DNA of 11,466 nucleotides from an uncultured Peptococcaceae bacterium (GTDB lineage Bacteria > Bacillota > Peptococcia > Peptococcales > Peptococcaceae), in contig URZX01000050.1 in NCBI GenBank assembly GCA_900552455.1, forward strand, positions 1 through 11,466, given 5' to 3'. Positions 1 through 6,860 of this stretch are shown piece after piece. The translations under genes were made by a program, and so were the position numbers. How positions within the stretch are numbered: the stretch's first letter is position 1; each line of letters begins with the position of its first letter. A model generated the notes under the pieces. That model was not told the DNA's origin and made no database searches. It saw only the letters and a program-made list of their open reading frames with translations.

Positions 1-32
1 CCAAAAATGGATCATCCCCCCTGGCGTTTGAC

Positions 33-53
33 GGGGCTTTACGAGAAAGCCCC
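33..53. other. GC-rich hairpin of unknown role
   Basis: GGGGCTTT (33-40) and AAAGCCCC (46-53) form a perfect 8-bp stem around a 5-nt loop. Neither strand has a T-run after it, so it is not a convincing intrinsic terminator. It lies beyond the terminator of the SLH gene and may belong to the leader of a further minus-strand gene outside the window. Apart from this hairpin and the terminator, positions 1-121 show nothing recognisable. Confidence 0.35.
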
Positions 54-76
54 CCAGCCTGACGCAAAATGCGCAC

Positions 77-111
77 AAAAAAAGATCGGAACGCGGTGGT
101 TCCGATCTTTT
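77..111 (-). terminator. Intrinsic terminator of the SLH-domain gene
   Basis: AAAAGATCGGAAC (80-92) pairs perfectly with GTTCCGATCTTTT (99-111) around a 6-nt loop. On the minus strand the stem runs into seven T's (complement of 77-83). It starts 11 bp after the stop codon at 122. Confidence 0.9.
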
Positions 112-121
112 GCGAGCTGGG

Positions 122-1867
122 TCATTCTGCAATGACTGCGCTCATGTCCACGCCGGTGACAAACTCGTCACCTTTGTAGAAATAAACGGAATATATTGAG
201 CGCAGCTCGCCGTCGGTGGTTTTCTCCGGTGTGAAGGTGATGCTGCCGCTCTCGGTGAGGGTGATGGTGGTGTCGTCGCTGGAGATGAGGCCATCCTCGC
301 AGGTGAAGACGGCACGATCAACGTTTTCGCCATCAAGGGCGATATCAATGGTATACTCGGTGCCAAGCTGAATGACGGTTGGCACGCCGCCCGGAATGGT
401 ACTGCCGCTAATGCCGTAGTCGGCGATGTTCAATGTCCAGAAGTCTGCCGAGATACTAACAGAGGTGCGGCCGTCCGGCGCAACGAGGGCGCCAGCGTCG
501 AGCTCTATGTTATAGCTGCCGGCTGGCAATGGTTCGCCGAGGTAGATCTCTACACGGCTGAAGCCCTGCATATTTACATTGCTCTGCCAATAGGCCTGGT
601 CGTCGGCATCCAGGTAGCCAAATACTTTGGCGTTTTCAGCGAGGTCGACGCGCTTGTAAACGCTGCCATCGCTGTTGTAGATGGTAACATAGCTGCCTTC
701 CTGGATGGTAACATCGTCGATGCCGACCTTAACCATGAGGGCGTCGTAGCCCAGCAGATTATTTTCGCCGTAAGGATCTACATAAATGGAATCGATCTGA
801 CCGATGTTTTCATGGTTGCTTTCATAAGCGACGTCGTAATCCCAGACGAAGCCAGGCATGAGCACGAACTGATCGTCGCCAAACGGACGCACGATGGCGT
901 TGCCGTCAGCGGCGGCAAAGGTGACCCAGTTCCAGCCGTTGGCGTGGAGGGATTCGGCGATGCTGTTGAGCACGCCATAGATCCAGCTTTCGACATCGTA
1001 GACGAAATACTGATCTTTCTGTGGTTCTGGTGGGTTGCCGTAAATGCTGCCATCTGCAGCGAGGGTGACGGTGGCGAGGCCGTCGTCATCGATGCTGACT
1101 GGTTTGGCAAGATCGAGGTTCCAGCCGGTTTCTTCAGCAAGGGCTGCGATGACGGCATCTGGTGTGAGCTCATCGACGGTGGCGGTGACGCGCTGCAGGC
1201 TGTCAGGCTGGCCGATAACGAGCTGCACGGTCTGGCCCTGTGGTTCTTCCGGTTCTTCTGTGTCACCAAGGTAGCGCTGCATGATGGCTGCTACCTGTGC
1301 GCGGGTGGCGCCGGACTGCGGATCGATGGTAGTGGTGGTCATGCCGTTGACAAGGCCTTCGGCATTGGCCCAGGAGAGAACGTCTTCTGCCCAGCTGCTG
1401 ATGCTTGCGGCATCGGCATATTTGCTGAGATCGGCACGCGCGGAAACGTCGCCGCCTTTATACGCGGTATAGTTGTAGAGGGTGGCGGCAAGCTGTTCGC
1501 GGGTGATGGTGTCGTTCGGGCCGAAGGTTGTCTGGCTGTAGCCATTCATGATACCGTTCTGGCGTGCCCAGTAGATCGGCATGGCGTACCAGTCGTCGCC
1601 TTCGACGTCCTCATACGGATAGCCGAGGTTGCCGTCGCTCATGGCTGGATTGCCTTCGAGACGATAGAGCACGCTTGCGATCATGCCGCGGGTCATGGTG
1701 ACATCTGGCGCAAACTCTGTTGCGCTGGTGCCGGTCATGAGCCCTTTGTCGTACGCATAGGCAACGGCGTCATAGTACCAGGCGCCATCGGCAATGTCTG
1801 TGAATGGCAGAGAGGTTCCGCCGGTGTTTTCGTTGGCTGCGAAAGCCGGTACGCTGGTCACGAGCAT
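122..1867 (-). CDS. SLH-domain surface protein, signal peptide out of frame
   Basis: The longest open frame beginning with ATG gives 581 residues. Three S-layer homology (SLH) repeats lie at about residues 22-65, 84-130 and 148-200. Each ends in a TR-type motif (TRGMIA, TREQLA, TRAQVA), the element that in this family binds secondary cell-wall polymer. A short Glu/Pro linker (about 203-210) leads to some 370 residues of Asp/Gly/Tyr-rich, probably beta-rich sequence that I cannot assign to a family. The mature protein should sit on the cell surface. The open frame starts inside the signal peptide (MLVTSVPAFA-A). The natural start is the ATG at 1903-1905, which has a good Shine-Dalgarno (AAGGAAGG, 1913-1920) 7 nt away, but that frame hits TAA after five codons because the A-run is eight long. 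Nine A's would give MKKKLLSAALIGAMLVTSVPAFA, a textbook signal peptide, and a 594-residue protein. As read, the gene is off or mis-sequenced. Confidence 0.85.
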   Translation of the reverse strand: MLVTSVPAFAANENTGGTSLPFTDIADGAWYYDAVAYAYDKGLMTGTSATEFAPDVTMTRGMIASVLYRLEGNPAMSDGNLGYPYEDVEGDDWYAMPIYWARQNGIMNGYSQTTFGPNDTITREQLAATLYNYTAYKGGDVSARADLSKYADAASISSWAEDVLSWANAEGLVNGMTTTTIDPQSGATRAQVAAIMQRYLGDTEEPEEPQGQTVQLVIGQPDSLQRVTATVDELTPDAVIAALAEETGWNLDLAKPVSIDDDGLATVTLAADGSIYGNPPEPQKDQYFVYDVESWIYGVLNSIAESLHANGWNWVTFAAADGNAIVRPFGDDQFVLMPGFVWDYDVAYESNHENIGQIDSIYVDPYGENNLLGYDALMVKVGIDDVTIQEGSYVTIYNSDGSVYKRVDLAENAKVFGYLDADDQAYWQSNVNMQGFSRVEIYLGEPLPAGSYNIELDAGALVAPDGRTSVSISADFWTLNIADYGISGSTIPGGVPTVIQLGTEYTIDIALDGENVDRAVFTCEDGLISSDDTTITLTESGSITFTPEKTTDGELRSIYSVYFYKGDEFVTGVDMSAVIAE

Positions 1868-1905
1868 GGCGCCGATCAGCGCAGCACTTAACAGTTTTTT
1901 TTCAT
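1868..1905 (-). other. Broken 5' end of the SLH gene: poly(A)8 frameshift
   Basis: On the minus strand ATG (1905-1903) is followed by eight A's (1902-1895) and then CTG TTA AGT. In the ATG frame this reads Met-Lys-Lys-Asn-Cys-stop, the stop being at 1890-1888. In the frame of the 581-codon body it reads Leu-Leu-Ser-Ala-Ala-Leu-Ile-Gly-Ala-Met, the hydrophobic core of the signal peptide. In the body frame a TAG lies just upstream (minus-strand TCA TTT TAG AAA), and no ATG, GTG or TTG start occurs before the ATG at 1867. One extra A restores the full protein. This is either slipped-strand phase variation, transcriptional slippage that yields some A9 mRNA, or a homopolymer sequencing error. Confidence 0.85.
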
Positions 1906-1948
1906 GATGAATCCTTCCTTTCTAAAATGAAATAATAACTTTGTCTTT

Positions 1949-1957
1949 ATTTTACCA
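1949..1957 (-). promoter_or_regulatory. Extended -10 promoter of the SLH gene
   Basis: The minus strand reads TGG TAAAAT, an extended -10 element 44 bp before the ATG at 1905. No good -35 box stands 16-18 bp upstream (AGATTT at 1972-1977 is the nearest). A promoter with a weak -35 often depends on an activator, which fits the direct repeats just upstream. Confidence 0.5.
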
Positions 1958-1978
1958 CGATTGCAAGCAAAAAATCTT

Positions 1979-2009
1979 ACCAGTTTTGCGTAAAATCGAC
2001 CAGTTTTGC
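1979..2009. repeat. Two 11-bp direct repeats upstream of the SLH promoter
   Basis: ACCAGTTTTGC occurs exactly at 1979-1989 and again at 1999-2009, 20 bp apart (about two helical turns). On the minus strand these are GCAAAACTGGT boxes centred roughly 42 and 62 bp before the expected transcription start (about 1942). A degenerate third copy (8 of 11 matches) overlaps the -10 at 1954-1964. The placement suits an activator site. Confidence 0.5.
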
Positions 2010-2040
2010 TCATTTTGGAATTTTTGCAAAATTTTTCACG

Positions 2041-2078
2041 AAAAAAATGGATTGGAAGCGCAAATTTCCAATCCATTT
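2041..2078 (-). terminator. Intrinsic terminator of the birA operon
   Basis: AAATGGATTGGAA (2045-2057) pairs perfectly with TTCCAATCCATTT (2066-2078) around an 8-nt loop. On the minus strand the stem ends in a seven-T run (complement of 2041-2047). It lies just after the stop codon at 2090 and insulates the SLH gene from the operon upstream. Confidence 0.9.
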
Positions 2079-2089
2079 CTATGCTGTTT

Positions 2090-2821
2090 TCAGATCACAA
2101 ATCCGCCGGCGATGGTGATGACCTGTCCGGTGATGTAGCTGGCTTCGTCGCTGATGAGGTAGCTGATGAGGCCGGCGATCTCTTCGGGGTTGGCGTAGCG
2201 GTGCATCGGCATGTCGGCGTGGAGCACGGCGTTGGTCTCTTCGCCGAGCTTTTCGACCATGTCTGTGTGCACAACACCAGGCGCGATGGCGTTGACGCGG
2301 ATGCCGCTGTAGGCGACTTCCTGCGCGAGGGAGCGCGTGAACGCGTCGACGGCGCCTTTGGTGGCACTGTAGGCGACTTCGCAGCTGCCAGGATGGCTGC
2401 CCCAGATGGAGCTGATATTGATGATGACGCCTTTCTGCTGGGCGATCATATGCGGCAGCACAGCGCGTGTGCAGTAAAAGGTACCGTTGACATTGGTATC
2501 AAAGAGGTCGAGCCATTCGGCGTCGAGCATATCCTGCAGCAGACCGTTCCAGCTGATGCCGGCGCCATTGATGAGCACGTCAACGCCGCCCCAGTTTTCC
2601 TGCATGGTTTCGACGACGCTCTGCACCTGCGAGGACTGGCGCACGTCGCACTGCACACCGACAACTTCGCAGCCTTCGGCCTGGAGCACGCGCATGAGGC
2701 TGTGGGCGGTTTCGATGCTCTCCTTATAAACGAAACAGATGCGGTGTCCTTCGCGGGCAAGCCGGCGCACATTGGCGGCGCCGATGCCGCGGGATCCGCC
2801 GGTGATGAGTATGTTTGCCAT
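2090..2821 (-). CDS. FabG-like short-chain dehydrogenase/reductase
   Basis: A 243-residue classical SDR with a Rossmann fold. It has the TGGSRGIG nucleotide-binding motif (7-14), Asp59 after the third strand, NGAG (85-88), and a complete catalytic set: Asn110, Ser138 (in NISS), Tyr151 and Lys155 (YSATK). This spacing matches 3-oxoacyl-ACP reductase FabG, which uses NADPH in fatty acid synthesis. Many SDRs with the same motifs act on other carbonyl substrates, so the symbol is withheld. There is no other fatty-acid gene nearby, which argues against the housekeeping FabG. The start has a GGGAGAG ribosome site and lies 16 bp after the YbaK-type gene, as the last gene of the birA operon. The C-terminal IAGGFVI resembles the usual VDGG ending of the family. 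Confidence 0.88.
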   Translation of the reverse strand: MANILITGGSRGIGAANVRRLAREGHRICFVYKESIETAHSLMRVLQAEGCEVVGVQCDVRQSSQVQSVVETMQENWGGVDVLINGAGISWNGLLQDMLDAEWLDLFDTNVNGTFYCTRAVLPHMIAQQKGVIINISSIWGSHPGSCEVAYSATKGAVDAFTRSLAQEVAYSGIRVNAIAPGVVHTDMVEKLGEETNAVLHADMPMHRYANPEEIAGLISYLISDEASYITGQVITIAGGFVI

Positions 2822-2837
2822 GGGTCATCTCTCCCTT

Positions 2838-3332
2838 TTATTCATGATCCTTGGTAATGTCTGCAACATGGGCGCCGGTGACGCTGAGAAAATCGTCCAC
2901 GGCGAGGCCCATCTGTGTGCCGCGGCGCCCGGCGGAAAAAAGAATCTCGTCGATCTTGGCGATCTCGGCGCCTACGTAGGTAGGATATTCTTTTTTCATG
3001 CCGATGGGTGAACAGCCACCGCGGATGTAACCGGTGGTTTTTTCCAGATCCTTCAGATGCAGCATTTCTACGCGCTTGTTGCCGCTGGCGCGGGCAAATT
3101 TTTTGAGATCGAGCTCGAGGTTGCTCGGAATAACGCCGACGACGGGGCCGGTTTTGTCGCCAATGGCAACGAGGGTCTTGAACACCTGCTCGGCAGGACG
3201 CTCGAGTTCAGCGGCAACGTGTACGCCGTCCAAGGCATCTTCCTTCCAGGCGTAATGGTAGACGTTATAGGCCACTTTGGCGCGCTCGACGATGCGCATG
3301 GCGTTGGTCTTTTTTTCTTTATCCTTCGCCAT
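2838..3332 (-). CDS. ybaK: YbaK-type Cys-tRNA(Pro)/Cys-tRNA deacylase
   Basis: 164 residues of the YbaK/EbsC family, close to the usual length of about 160. Such enzymes hydrolyse Cys-tRNA(Pro), which prolyl-tRNA synthetase makes by mistake, and so act in trans to proofread translation in the cytosol. Family hallmarks seen are VFKTLV with the functional lysine at residue 52, the glycine-rich GYIRGGCSPIG (101-111), and SAGRRG (134-139) near the end. The start codon overlaps the stop of the patatin-like gene by one base (TAATG), with GGAGG in the 3' end of that gene, so the two are probably translationally coupled. It is the second tRNA-editing-type protein of this operon; the other is the ProX-type gene at 4189-4686. 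Assignment to the Cys-tRNA(Pro) branch rests on the GCSPIG block. Confidence 0.9.
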   Translation of the reverse strand: MAKDKEKKTNAMRIVERAKVAYNVYHYAWKEDALDGVHVAAELERPAEQVFKTLVAIGDKTGPVVGVIPSNLELDLKKFARASGNKRVEMLHLKDLEKTTGYIRGGCSPIGMKKEYPTYVGAEIAKIDEILFSAGRRGTQMGLAVDDFLSVTGAHVADITKDHE

Positions 3333-4192
3333 TATGCGTCCTCCGCAAGGAATTGCTGCACGCGAGCGAGGCTTTCGCCGCCAAGACGCAGCCCTTCGCT
3401 GTAAAATTCGCTGGCTGCGGAGCGGCTGACGCCGTAGCGATGCAGGTCGGTGCTTTCGACGACAGGCGCAACGACGAATGCGCGCCCGTCGCGCTGGAGC
3501 TGGTCGAGGAGCTTGAGCTCACGATTGTAGTGGAGATGGCTGAGCAGATAGGCGTTCTTTGTCATCGGCACGGCGTTCAGCGCTAGGGCGAGCGCTGGCG
3601 TCAGGCGCTGGCGCGGCATGGTAAAATCGCTTGGATGCGTGCGGATCACGACCACGCGATCACAGCCAGCATCGAGGGCGGCCTGCACAGGCAGCGGTTC
3701 GGCGATGCTGCCGTCGTAATAGCTGCGCTCCACGAGCTGCACCGGTTCGCCAGCGCCAGGCACAACGAGCCCAGCGCGCAAAAATTGACGCAGATGCTTC
3801 GCTTCGCCGACACGTTCCAGCGGCCAGAACACGCCGTCGCCATTATCGGAGCGCGTCGTGGCGTAGCGCAGCGCACCGCTTGCGGCAGCGAAAGCGTCCA
3901 TATCGACGGGCTCTTTTTCGAGCACGGTGTCAAGAAACGCTGCGCCGTCGATCACGCGCTCGCCTTTGAGCGCCTGCAGGCGGCCGATCTCGCCGGTGGC
4001 TTCGAAATAATTGCCGTAGGCTTCTTCCAGCGCGTCGCTCTGACCAGCGCGGAAATACGCCGCCGCCAGCCCACCGAGGCCGACCGCCGCTGTGAACGGA
4101 AAGGCCACGCCGGCATCGGCCCAGGTTTTGAGCACACCGAAGCTGAACGCACTGCGCAGGCTTCCGCCTTCGATCACGAGTCCTGTTTTCAT
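3332..4192 (-). CDS. Patatin-like protein lacking the nucleophile serine
   Basis: 286 residues with the overall plan of the bacterial patatin-like (YjjU/RssA-type) phospholipase family: an N-terminal glycine-rich oxyanion segment (EGGSLRS, 8-14), the strand-turn-helix that normally carries GxSxG, and a late Asp motif (YYDGSIAEPLP, 158-168) followed by the typical AALDAGCDRVVVIRT. The nucleophile motif, however, reads G-L-G-G-L (38-42). Gly replaces the catalytic Ser at residue 40 and Leu replaces the last Gly, and the oxyanion GGGxRG is also altered. The codons (GGC CTC GGT GGG CTG) are several changes from GxSxG, so this is not one sequencing error. The protein is probably a pseudoenzyme. 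I place the start at 4192 (MKTGLVIEGG), which has an AGGAGGAGG ribosome site and overlaps the previous stop as ATGA; an earlier in-frame start at 4234 would lie inside the ProX-type gene and add 14 unconserved residues. Confidence 0.82.
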   Translation of the reverse strand: MKTGLVIEGGSLRSAFSFGVLKTWADAGVAFPFTAAVGLGGLAAAYFRAGQSDALEEAYGNYFEATGEIGRLQALKGERVIDGAAFLDTVLEKEPVDMDAFAAASGALRYATTRSDNGDGVFWPLERVGEAKHLRQFLRAGLVVPGAGEPVQLVERSYYDGSIAEPLPVQAALDAGCDRVVVIRTHPSDFTMPRQRLTPALALALNAVPMTKNAYLLSHLHYNRELKLLDQLQRDGRAFVVAPVVESTDLHRYGVSRSAASEFYSEGLRLGGESLARVQQFLAEDA

Positions 4193-4686
4193 GCTTCTTC
4201 CTCCTCCTGCCAGCCTTTGCAGACATCCACCCATTCCACAGCGCGGGAAGATTCCGCGAGCTCGTCCGGCGTCAGCGGCACCATGCTCGCTGGACTGCCG
4301 CAGGCTGGGTAGATCGTTTCAAAGCGCTGCATCGACACATCGAGATACACCGGCACATCCTCCGGCAGGGCAAACGGACAAACGCCGCCGATCGGATGGC
4401 CCGTCAGGTTCAGCACATCGTCGCCCTTGAGCATGCTTGCTTTGAAACCGAAACGATGCTTGAACTTGCCGCTGTTGACTTTGCCATCGCCAGCGGTGAC
4501 GATGATCAGCGCGCCGCCGTCCGGCGTTTTGAAGCTCATGCTCTTGGCGATCTGCGCTTCCTGACAGCCGATCGCAGCAGCCGCCAGCGGCACCGTGGCC
4601 GTTGCGCCCGGCTCAAACTCGTGGACACGCTCGCCATAGCCGAACTGATCGAGATAAGATTTCACACGTTCTGTATTTTCGTTCAT
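4189..4686 (-). CDS. ProX-type YbaK-superfamily aminoacyl-tRNA deacylase
   Basis: 165 residues of the YbaK/prolyl-tRNA-synthetase-associated (INS-like editing) domain superfamily, in the ProX-like branch. Visible marks are IAKSMSF with Lys48 at the position of the functional lysine, GDGKVNSGKF (67-76), TGHPIGGVCPF (95-105) and RFETIYPACGS (121-131). Relatives clear wrongly charged tRNAs such as Ala-tRNA(Pro), but the substrate of this one cannot be read from sequence. The start at 4686 (MNENTERV) is preferred because AAGGAG sits 8 nt before it; an in-frame start at 4704 would place that ribosome site inside the gene. It begins 21 bp after birA and ends with an ATGA overlap with the patatin-like gene. 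The C-terminal EEEEA is a low-complexity acidic tail. Confidence 0.82.
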   Translation of the reverse strand: MNENTERVKSYLDQFGYGERVHEFEPGATATVPLAAAAIGCQEAQIAKSMSFKTPDGGALIIVTAGDGKVNSGKFKHRFGFKASMLKGDDVLNLTGHPIGGVCPFALPEDVPVYLDVSMQRFETIYPACGSPASMVPLTPDELAESSRAVEWVDVCKGWQEEEEA

Positions 4687-4707
4687 AATGACTTCTCCTT
4701 CCACACA

Positions 4708-5679
4708 TCAAAAGCGCAGGCTGACCTCGCCCGATGCCACATCCTTCGTGCTGCCGTCTGCGCGGCGCACATGCAAACTGCCGTCGTCGTTCAGCGCCAA
4801 CACCTGCACCATTTCCCGCGCACCGCCGCGCACCAGCGCAACCTCGCGCCCGATCACAAACAACCGCTCGCGATAGCTCGAAAAATACGCCTTCAGCGGC
4901 AGCGCTTCCGCATAAGGTTGGAACCGGCGCAGCACCTCCGCCGCCAGGCGATTGCGGATCTCCGTCTGCGGTGGCTGGGTGTAGATGCTCGTCGCCACAT
5001 CCGCGATCTCCGCAGGATAGCCGCCTGCCGGCGGCGCCACATTGATGCCGATGCCCACGACCGCATAGCGCAGCCGCTGCTCCTCCACACCGACCGCCGC
5101 TTCTGTGAGAATGCCGCAGACCTTGCGCTGCTCCACGAAAAGGTCGTTGACCCATTTGATCCCAACCTTCACATCGCAGACCAGCTCGATCGATTCCGCC
5201 ACCGCAGCCGCAGCAGCGATCGTCAAGAGGTTCGCATCGCGCACATCGCAATCCGGCCGCACCACCATGCTCATATAGATCCCGCTCGCCTCCGGCGAAT
5301 AGAAGCTCTTACCCATGCGGCCGCGTCCGGCAGTCTGCGCATTTGCCAGCACCACCGTCCAGGCCGGAGCGCCGTCTTCCGCCAGCTGTCTGGCGCGATT
5401 GTTCGTCGAATCGATGACATCGTGGTATTCCAGCGCAAACGGCGCATGCTGCGGCAAAAACGCCGCCACGCCCTCCGCGCTCAACCCGTCCGCCGCAGCC
5501 ACCAGCCGGTAGCCACGCTTCGTGCGCGCTTCGATCTCGTAGCCCTCCGCGCGCAAGCCATCGATCGCCTTCCAAACAGCGTGCCGCGACACACCAAGGC
5601 CATCTGCCAGCGCCTGCCCCGAGATATACTCCTCAGCGCTCGTTCGCAGCGTGCGCAGCACCTCTTCCTTCACACCCAT
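4708..5679 (-). CDS. birA: Bifunctional biotin-protein ligase and repressor BirA
   Basis: 323 residues in the order of group II biotin ligases. An N-terminal winged helix (about 5-60, recognition part GVSRHAVWKAIDGLRAEGY) binds biotin-operon operators. The ligase core has DSTN (90-93), the GRGRMGK adenylate loop (118-124), KWVNDL (175-180), KVCGIL (186-191) and GIGIN (209-213). A small C-terminal SH3-like domain follows (about 275-320). It makes biotinyl-5'-AMP, transfers biotin to the lysine of carboxylase carrier domains, and represses biotin genes as holo-BirA. GGAAGGAGG stands before the ATG. It begins 27 bp after the rplT terminator and heads a five-gene operon with very short gaps. A possible extended -10 (TGC TATTTT, 5698-5706) would give an almost leaderless mRNA, so the promoter is uncertain. 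No biotin synthesis or carboxylase gene is nearby. Confidence 0.95.
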   Translation of the reverse strand: MGVKEEVLRTLRTSAEEYISGQALADGLGVSRHAVWKAIDGLRAEGYEIEARTKRGYRLVAAADGLSAEGVAAFLPQHAPFALEYHDVIDSTNNRARQLAEDGAPAWTVVLANAQTAGRGRMGKSFYSPEASGIYMSMVVRPDCDVRDANLLTIAAAAAVAESIELVCDVKVGIKWVNDLFVEQRKVCGILTEAAVGVEEQRLRYAVVGIGINVAPPAGGYPAEIADVATSIYTQPPQTEIRNRLAAEVLRRFQPYAEALPLKAYFSSYRERLFVIGREVALVRGGAREMVQVLALNDDGSLHVRRADGSTKDVASGEVSLRF

Positions 5680-5705
5680 CGCGCCCCTCCTTCCCGGAAA
5701 ATAGC

Positions 5706-5737
5706 AAAAAAGGCCTTCTATGAGTATAGAAGGCCTT
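5706..5737 (-). terminator. Intrinsic terminator of the infC-rpmI-rplT operon
   Basis: AAGGCCTTCTAT (5710-5721) pairs perfectly with ATAGAAGGCCTT (5726-5737) around the loop GAGT. On the minus strand a six-T run follows (complement of 5706-5711). It is 8 bp after the rplT stop codon. Confidence 0.92.
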
Positions 5738-5744
5738 ATAACAC

Positions 5745-6098
5745 TTACGCGTTTTCCTTCGCGATCTTGCAGAGATCTGCGAAAGCAGCAGCGTCGTTGG
5801 TAGCGAGCTCAGACAGCATCTTTCTGTTGATGTCGATGCCAGCGACCTTCAGGCCGTGGATCAATGTGCTGTAGCTGAGACCGTTCTGACGCGCACCAGC
5901 GTTGATACGAGCGATCCAGAGCTTGCGGAAGTCGCGCTTGCGCAGTCTTCTGTGTTCGTATGCATACTGGCCGGATTTCATAACAGCTTCATGAGCAACA
6001 CGGAAAACCTTGGAACGGTTGCCGTAGTAACCCTTAGCCTGCTTTAATACTCTTTTATGTCTCTTATGGGTGTTTACACCGCGTTTTACTCTTGCCAT
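5745..6098 (-). CDS. rplT: 50S ribosomal protein L20
   Basis: 117 residues, the usual length. It begins MARVKRGV, has the very basic N-terminal arm ([20 protein letters not shown]), then [29 protein letters not shown], the block typical of L20. It is an early-assembly 23S rRNA-binding protein of the large subunit. In Bacillota L20 also binds the leader of its own operon to cause early termination, and such a leader is present at 6891-7032. GGAGG lies 10 nt before the ATG, and the gap to rpmI is 21 bp. It is the last gene of the operon. Confidence 0.98.
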   Translation of the reverse strand: MARVKRGVNTHKRHKRVLKQAKGYYGNRSKVFRVAHEAVMKSGQYAYEHRRLRKRDFRKLWIARINAGARQNGLSYSTLIHGLKVAGIDINRKMLSELATNDAAAFADLCKIAKENA

Positions 6099-6119
6099 TT
6101 ATATGTACCTCCGATATCC

Positions 6120-6308
6120 TTAGATCATTTTGTTGAGACGCTTGGAATCGCCCTTAGCCATGATAGCGCTCTTGCGCAGATTGCGTTTACGCTTTGGGGA
6201 TTTCTTTTCGAGAATGTGGCTGGTGTAGCCATGATTTCTTTTAATCTTACCGGTACCGGTCTTGGAAAAACGCTTAGCGGCACCTCTGTGGGTTTTCATC
6301 TTAGGCAT
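6120..6308 (-). CDS. rpmI: 50S ribosomal protein L35
   Basis: 62 residues, slightly shorter than the usual 64-66. It begins [14 protein letters not shown] and has the conserved [11 protein letters not shown] segment and the basic KRKRNLRK. The start at 6308 is preceded by GAGGAG 8 nt away. An upstream in-frame start at 6326 would contain this ribosome site and add MRGDIL, which is not part of the family, so I reject it. It lies between infC (18-bp gap) and rplT (21-bp gap), the standard order. Confidence 0.97.
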   Translation of the reverse strand: MPKMKTHRGAAKRFSKTGTGKIKRNHGYTSHILEKKSPKRKRNLRKSAIMAKGDSKRLNKMI

Positions 6309-6326
6309 TAGAATGTCTCCTCTCAA

Positions 6327-6860
6327 TCACTTTGTTTTTTCTTTATCTTTTTCGCGTAAAGGCACCAACATCATCGTCATGTTGCGGCCTTCGACCTTCG
6401 CTTCCTTTTCAACCTTGGCAACATCCGCCACTTCCTGGGCCACGCGATCGCACAGCTCCTTGCCGGCTTCCGGACGCGTCACCTCGCGACCACGGAACAT
6501 GATCGTAACCTTGACCTTGTCCCCAGCCGCCAGGAATTTCGCAGCGTTGCGCACCTTCGTGTTGAAATCGTGATCCTCAATATTTGGACGGAGCTTAACC
6601 TCCTTGATCGAGATCACCTTCTGGTTTTTGCGGGTCTCGCGCTCTTTCTTGTTCTGTTCATAGCGATATTTGCCATAATCCATAATGCGGCAAACCGGTG
6701 GCTTCGCGCCCGGAGAAACCTCAACCAGGTCCAGACCCTTTTCATCCGCCAGCTTCATCGCATCGCGAGGGTTCATCACACCGATCTGCGATCCCTGCTC
6801 GTCGATCACACGGATCTCACGGCAGCGGATCTGTTCATTAACGCGCAATTCCTTGCTGAT
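6327..6860 (-). CDS. infC: Translation initiation factor IF-3, probable AUC start
   Basis: 177 residues when started at AUC. The N-terminal domain has VNEQIR (7-12) and the IF-3 signature RIMDYGKYRYEQ (58-69); a linker and C-terminal domain follow with KEVKLRPNIEDHDF and FRGREVTRPEAG. IF-3 binds the 30S subunit, keeps subunits apart and checks the start codon. The start is decided by GGAGGTGAT (6865-6873), a near-perfect anti-16S match whose core lies 8 nt before ATC (6860-6858), followed by AGC AAG GAA. Upstream in-frame TTG (6878) and ATG (6875) have no ribosome site, and the Shine-Dalgarno would overlap them. infC is known to start with AUU or other non-AUG codons, through which IF-3 limits its own synthesis, so AUC fits well. 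It is the first gene of the operon, under the attenuator upstream. Confidence 0.95.
   Translation of the reverse strand: MSKELRVNEQIRCREIRVIDEQGSQIGVMNPRDAMKLADEKGLDLVEVSPGAKPPVCRIMDYGKYRYEQNKKERETRKNQKVISIKEVKLRPNIEDHDFNTKVRNAAKFLAAGDKVKVTIMFRGREVTRPEAGKELCDRVAQEVADVAKVEKEAKVEGRNMTMMLVPLREKDKEKTK

Noticed and set aside
1888..2076. 62-codon minus-strand frame ending in MKKNC
   Set aside because: It runs through a terminator, the repeats and the SLH promoter. Only its last five codons are meaningful, as the out-of-frame start of the SLH gene.
5698..5706. Promoter of birA (TGC TATTTT)
   Set aside because: It lacks a -35, overlaps the flank of the rplT terminator and would leave a leader of only about 11 nt that cuts into the ribosome site. 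Read-through from rplT is as likely.
4396..5874. 492-codon open frame on the plus strand
   Set aside because: It lies opposite birA and neighbours, is rich in Arg, His and Ala, has no ribosome site and crosses several well-supported genes. It is a shadow of GC-rich coding sequence, as are the plus-strand frames at 812-1891, 2006-2857, 3635-4312 and 8577-9953.
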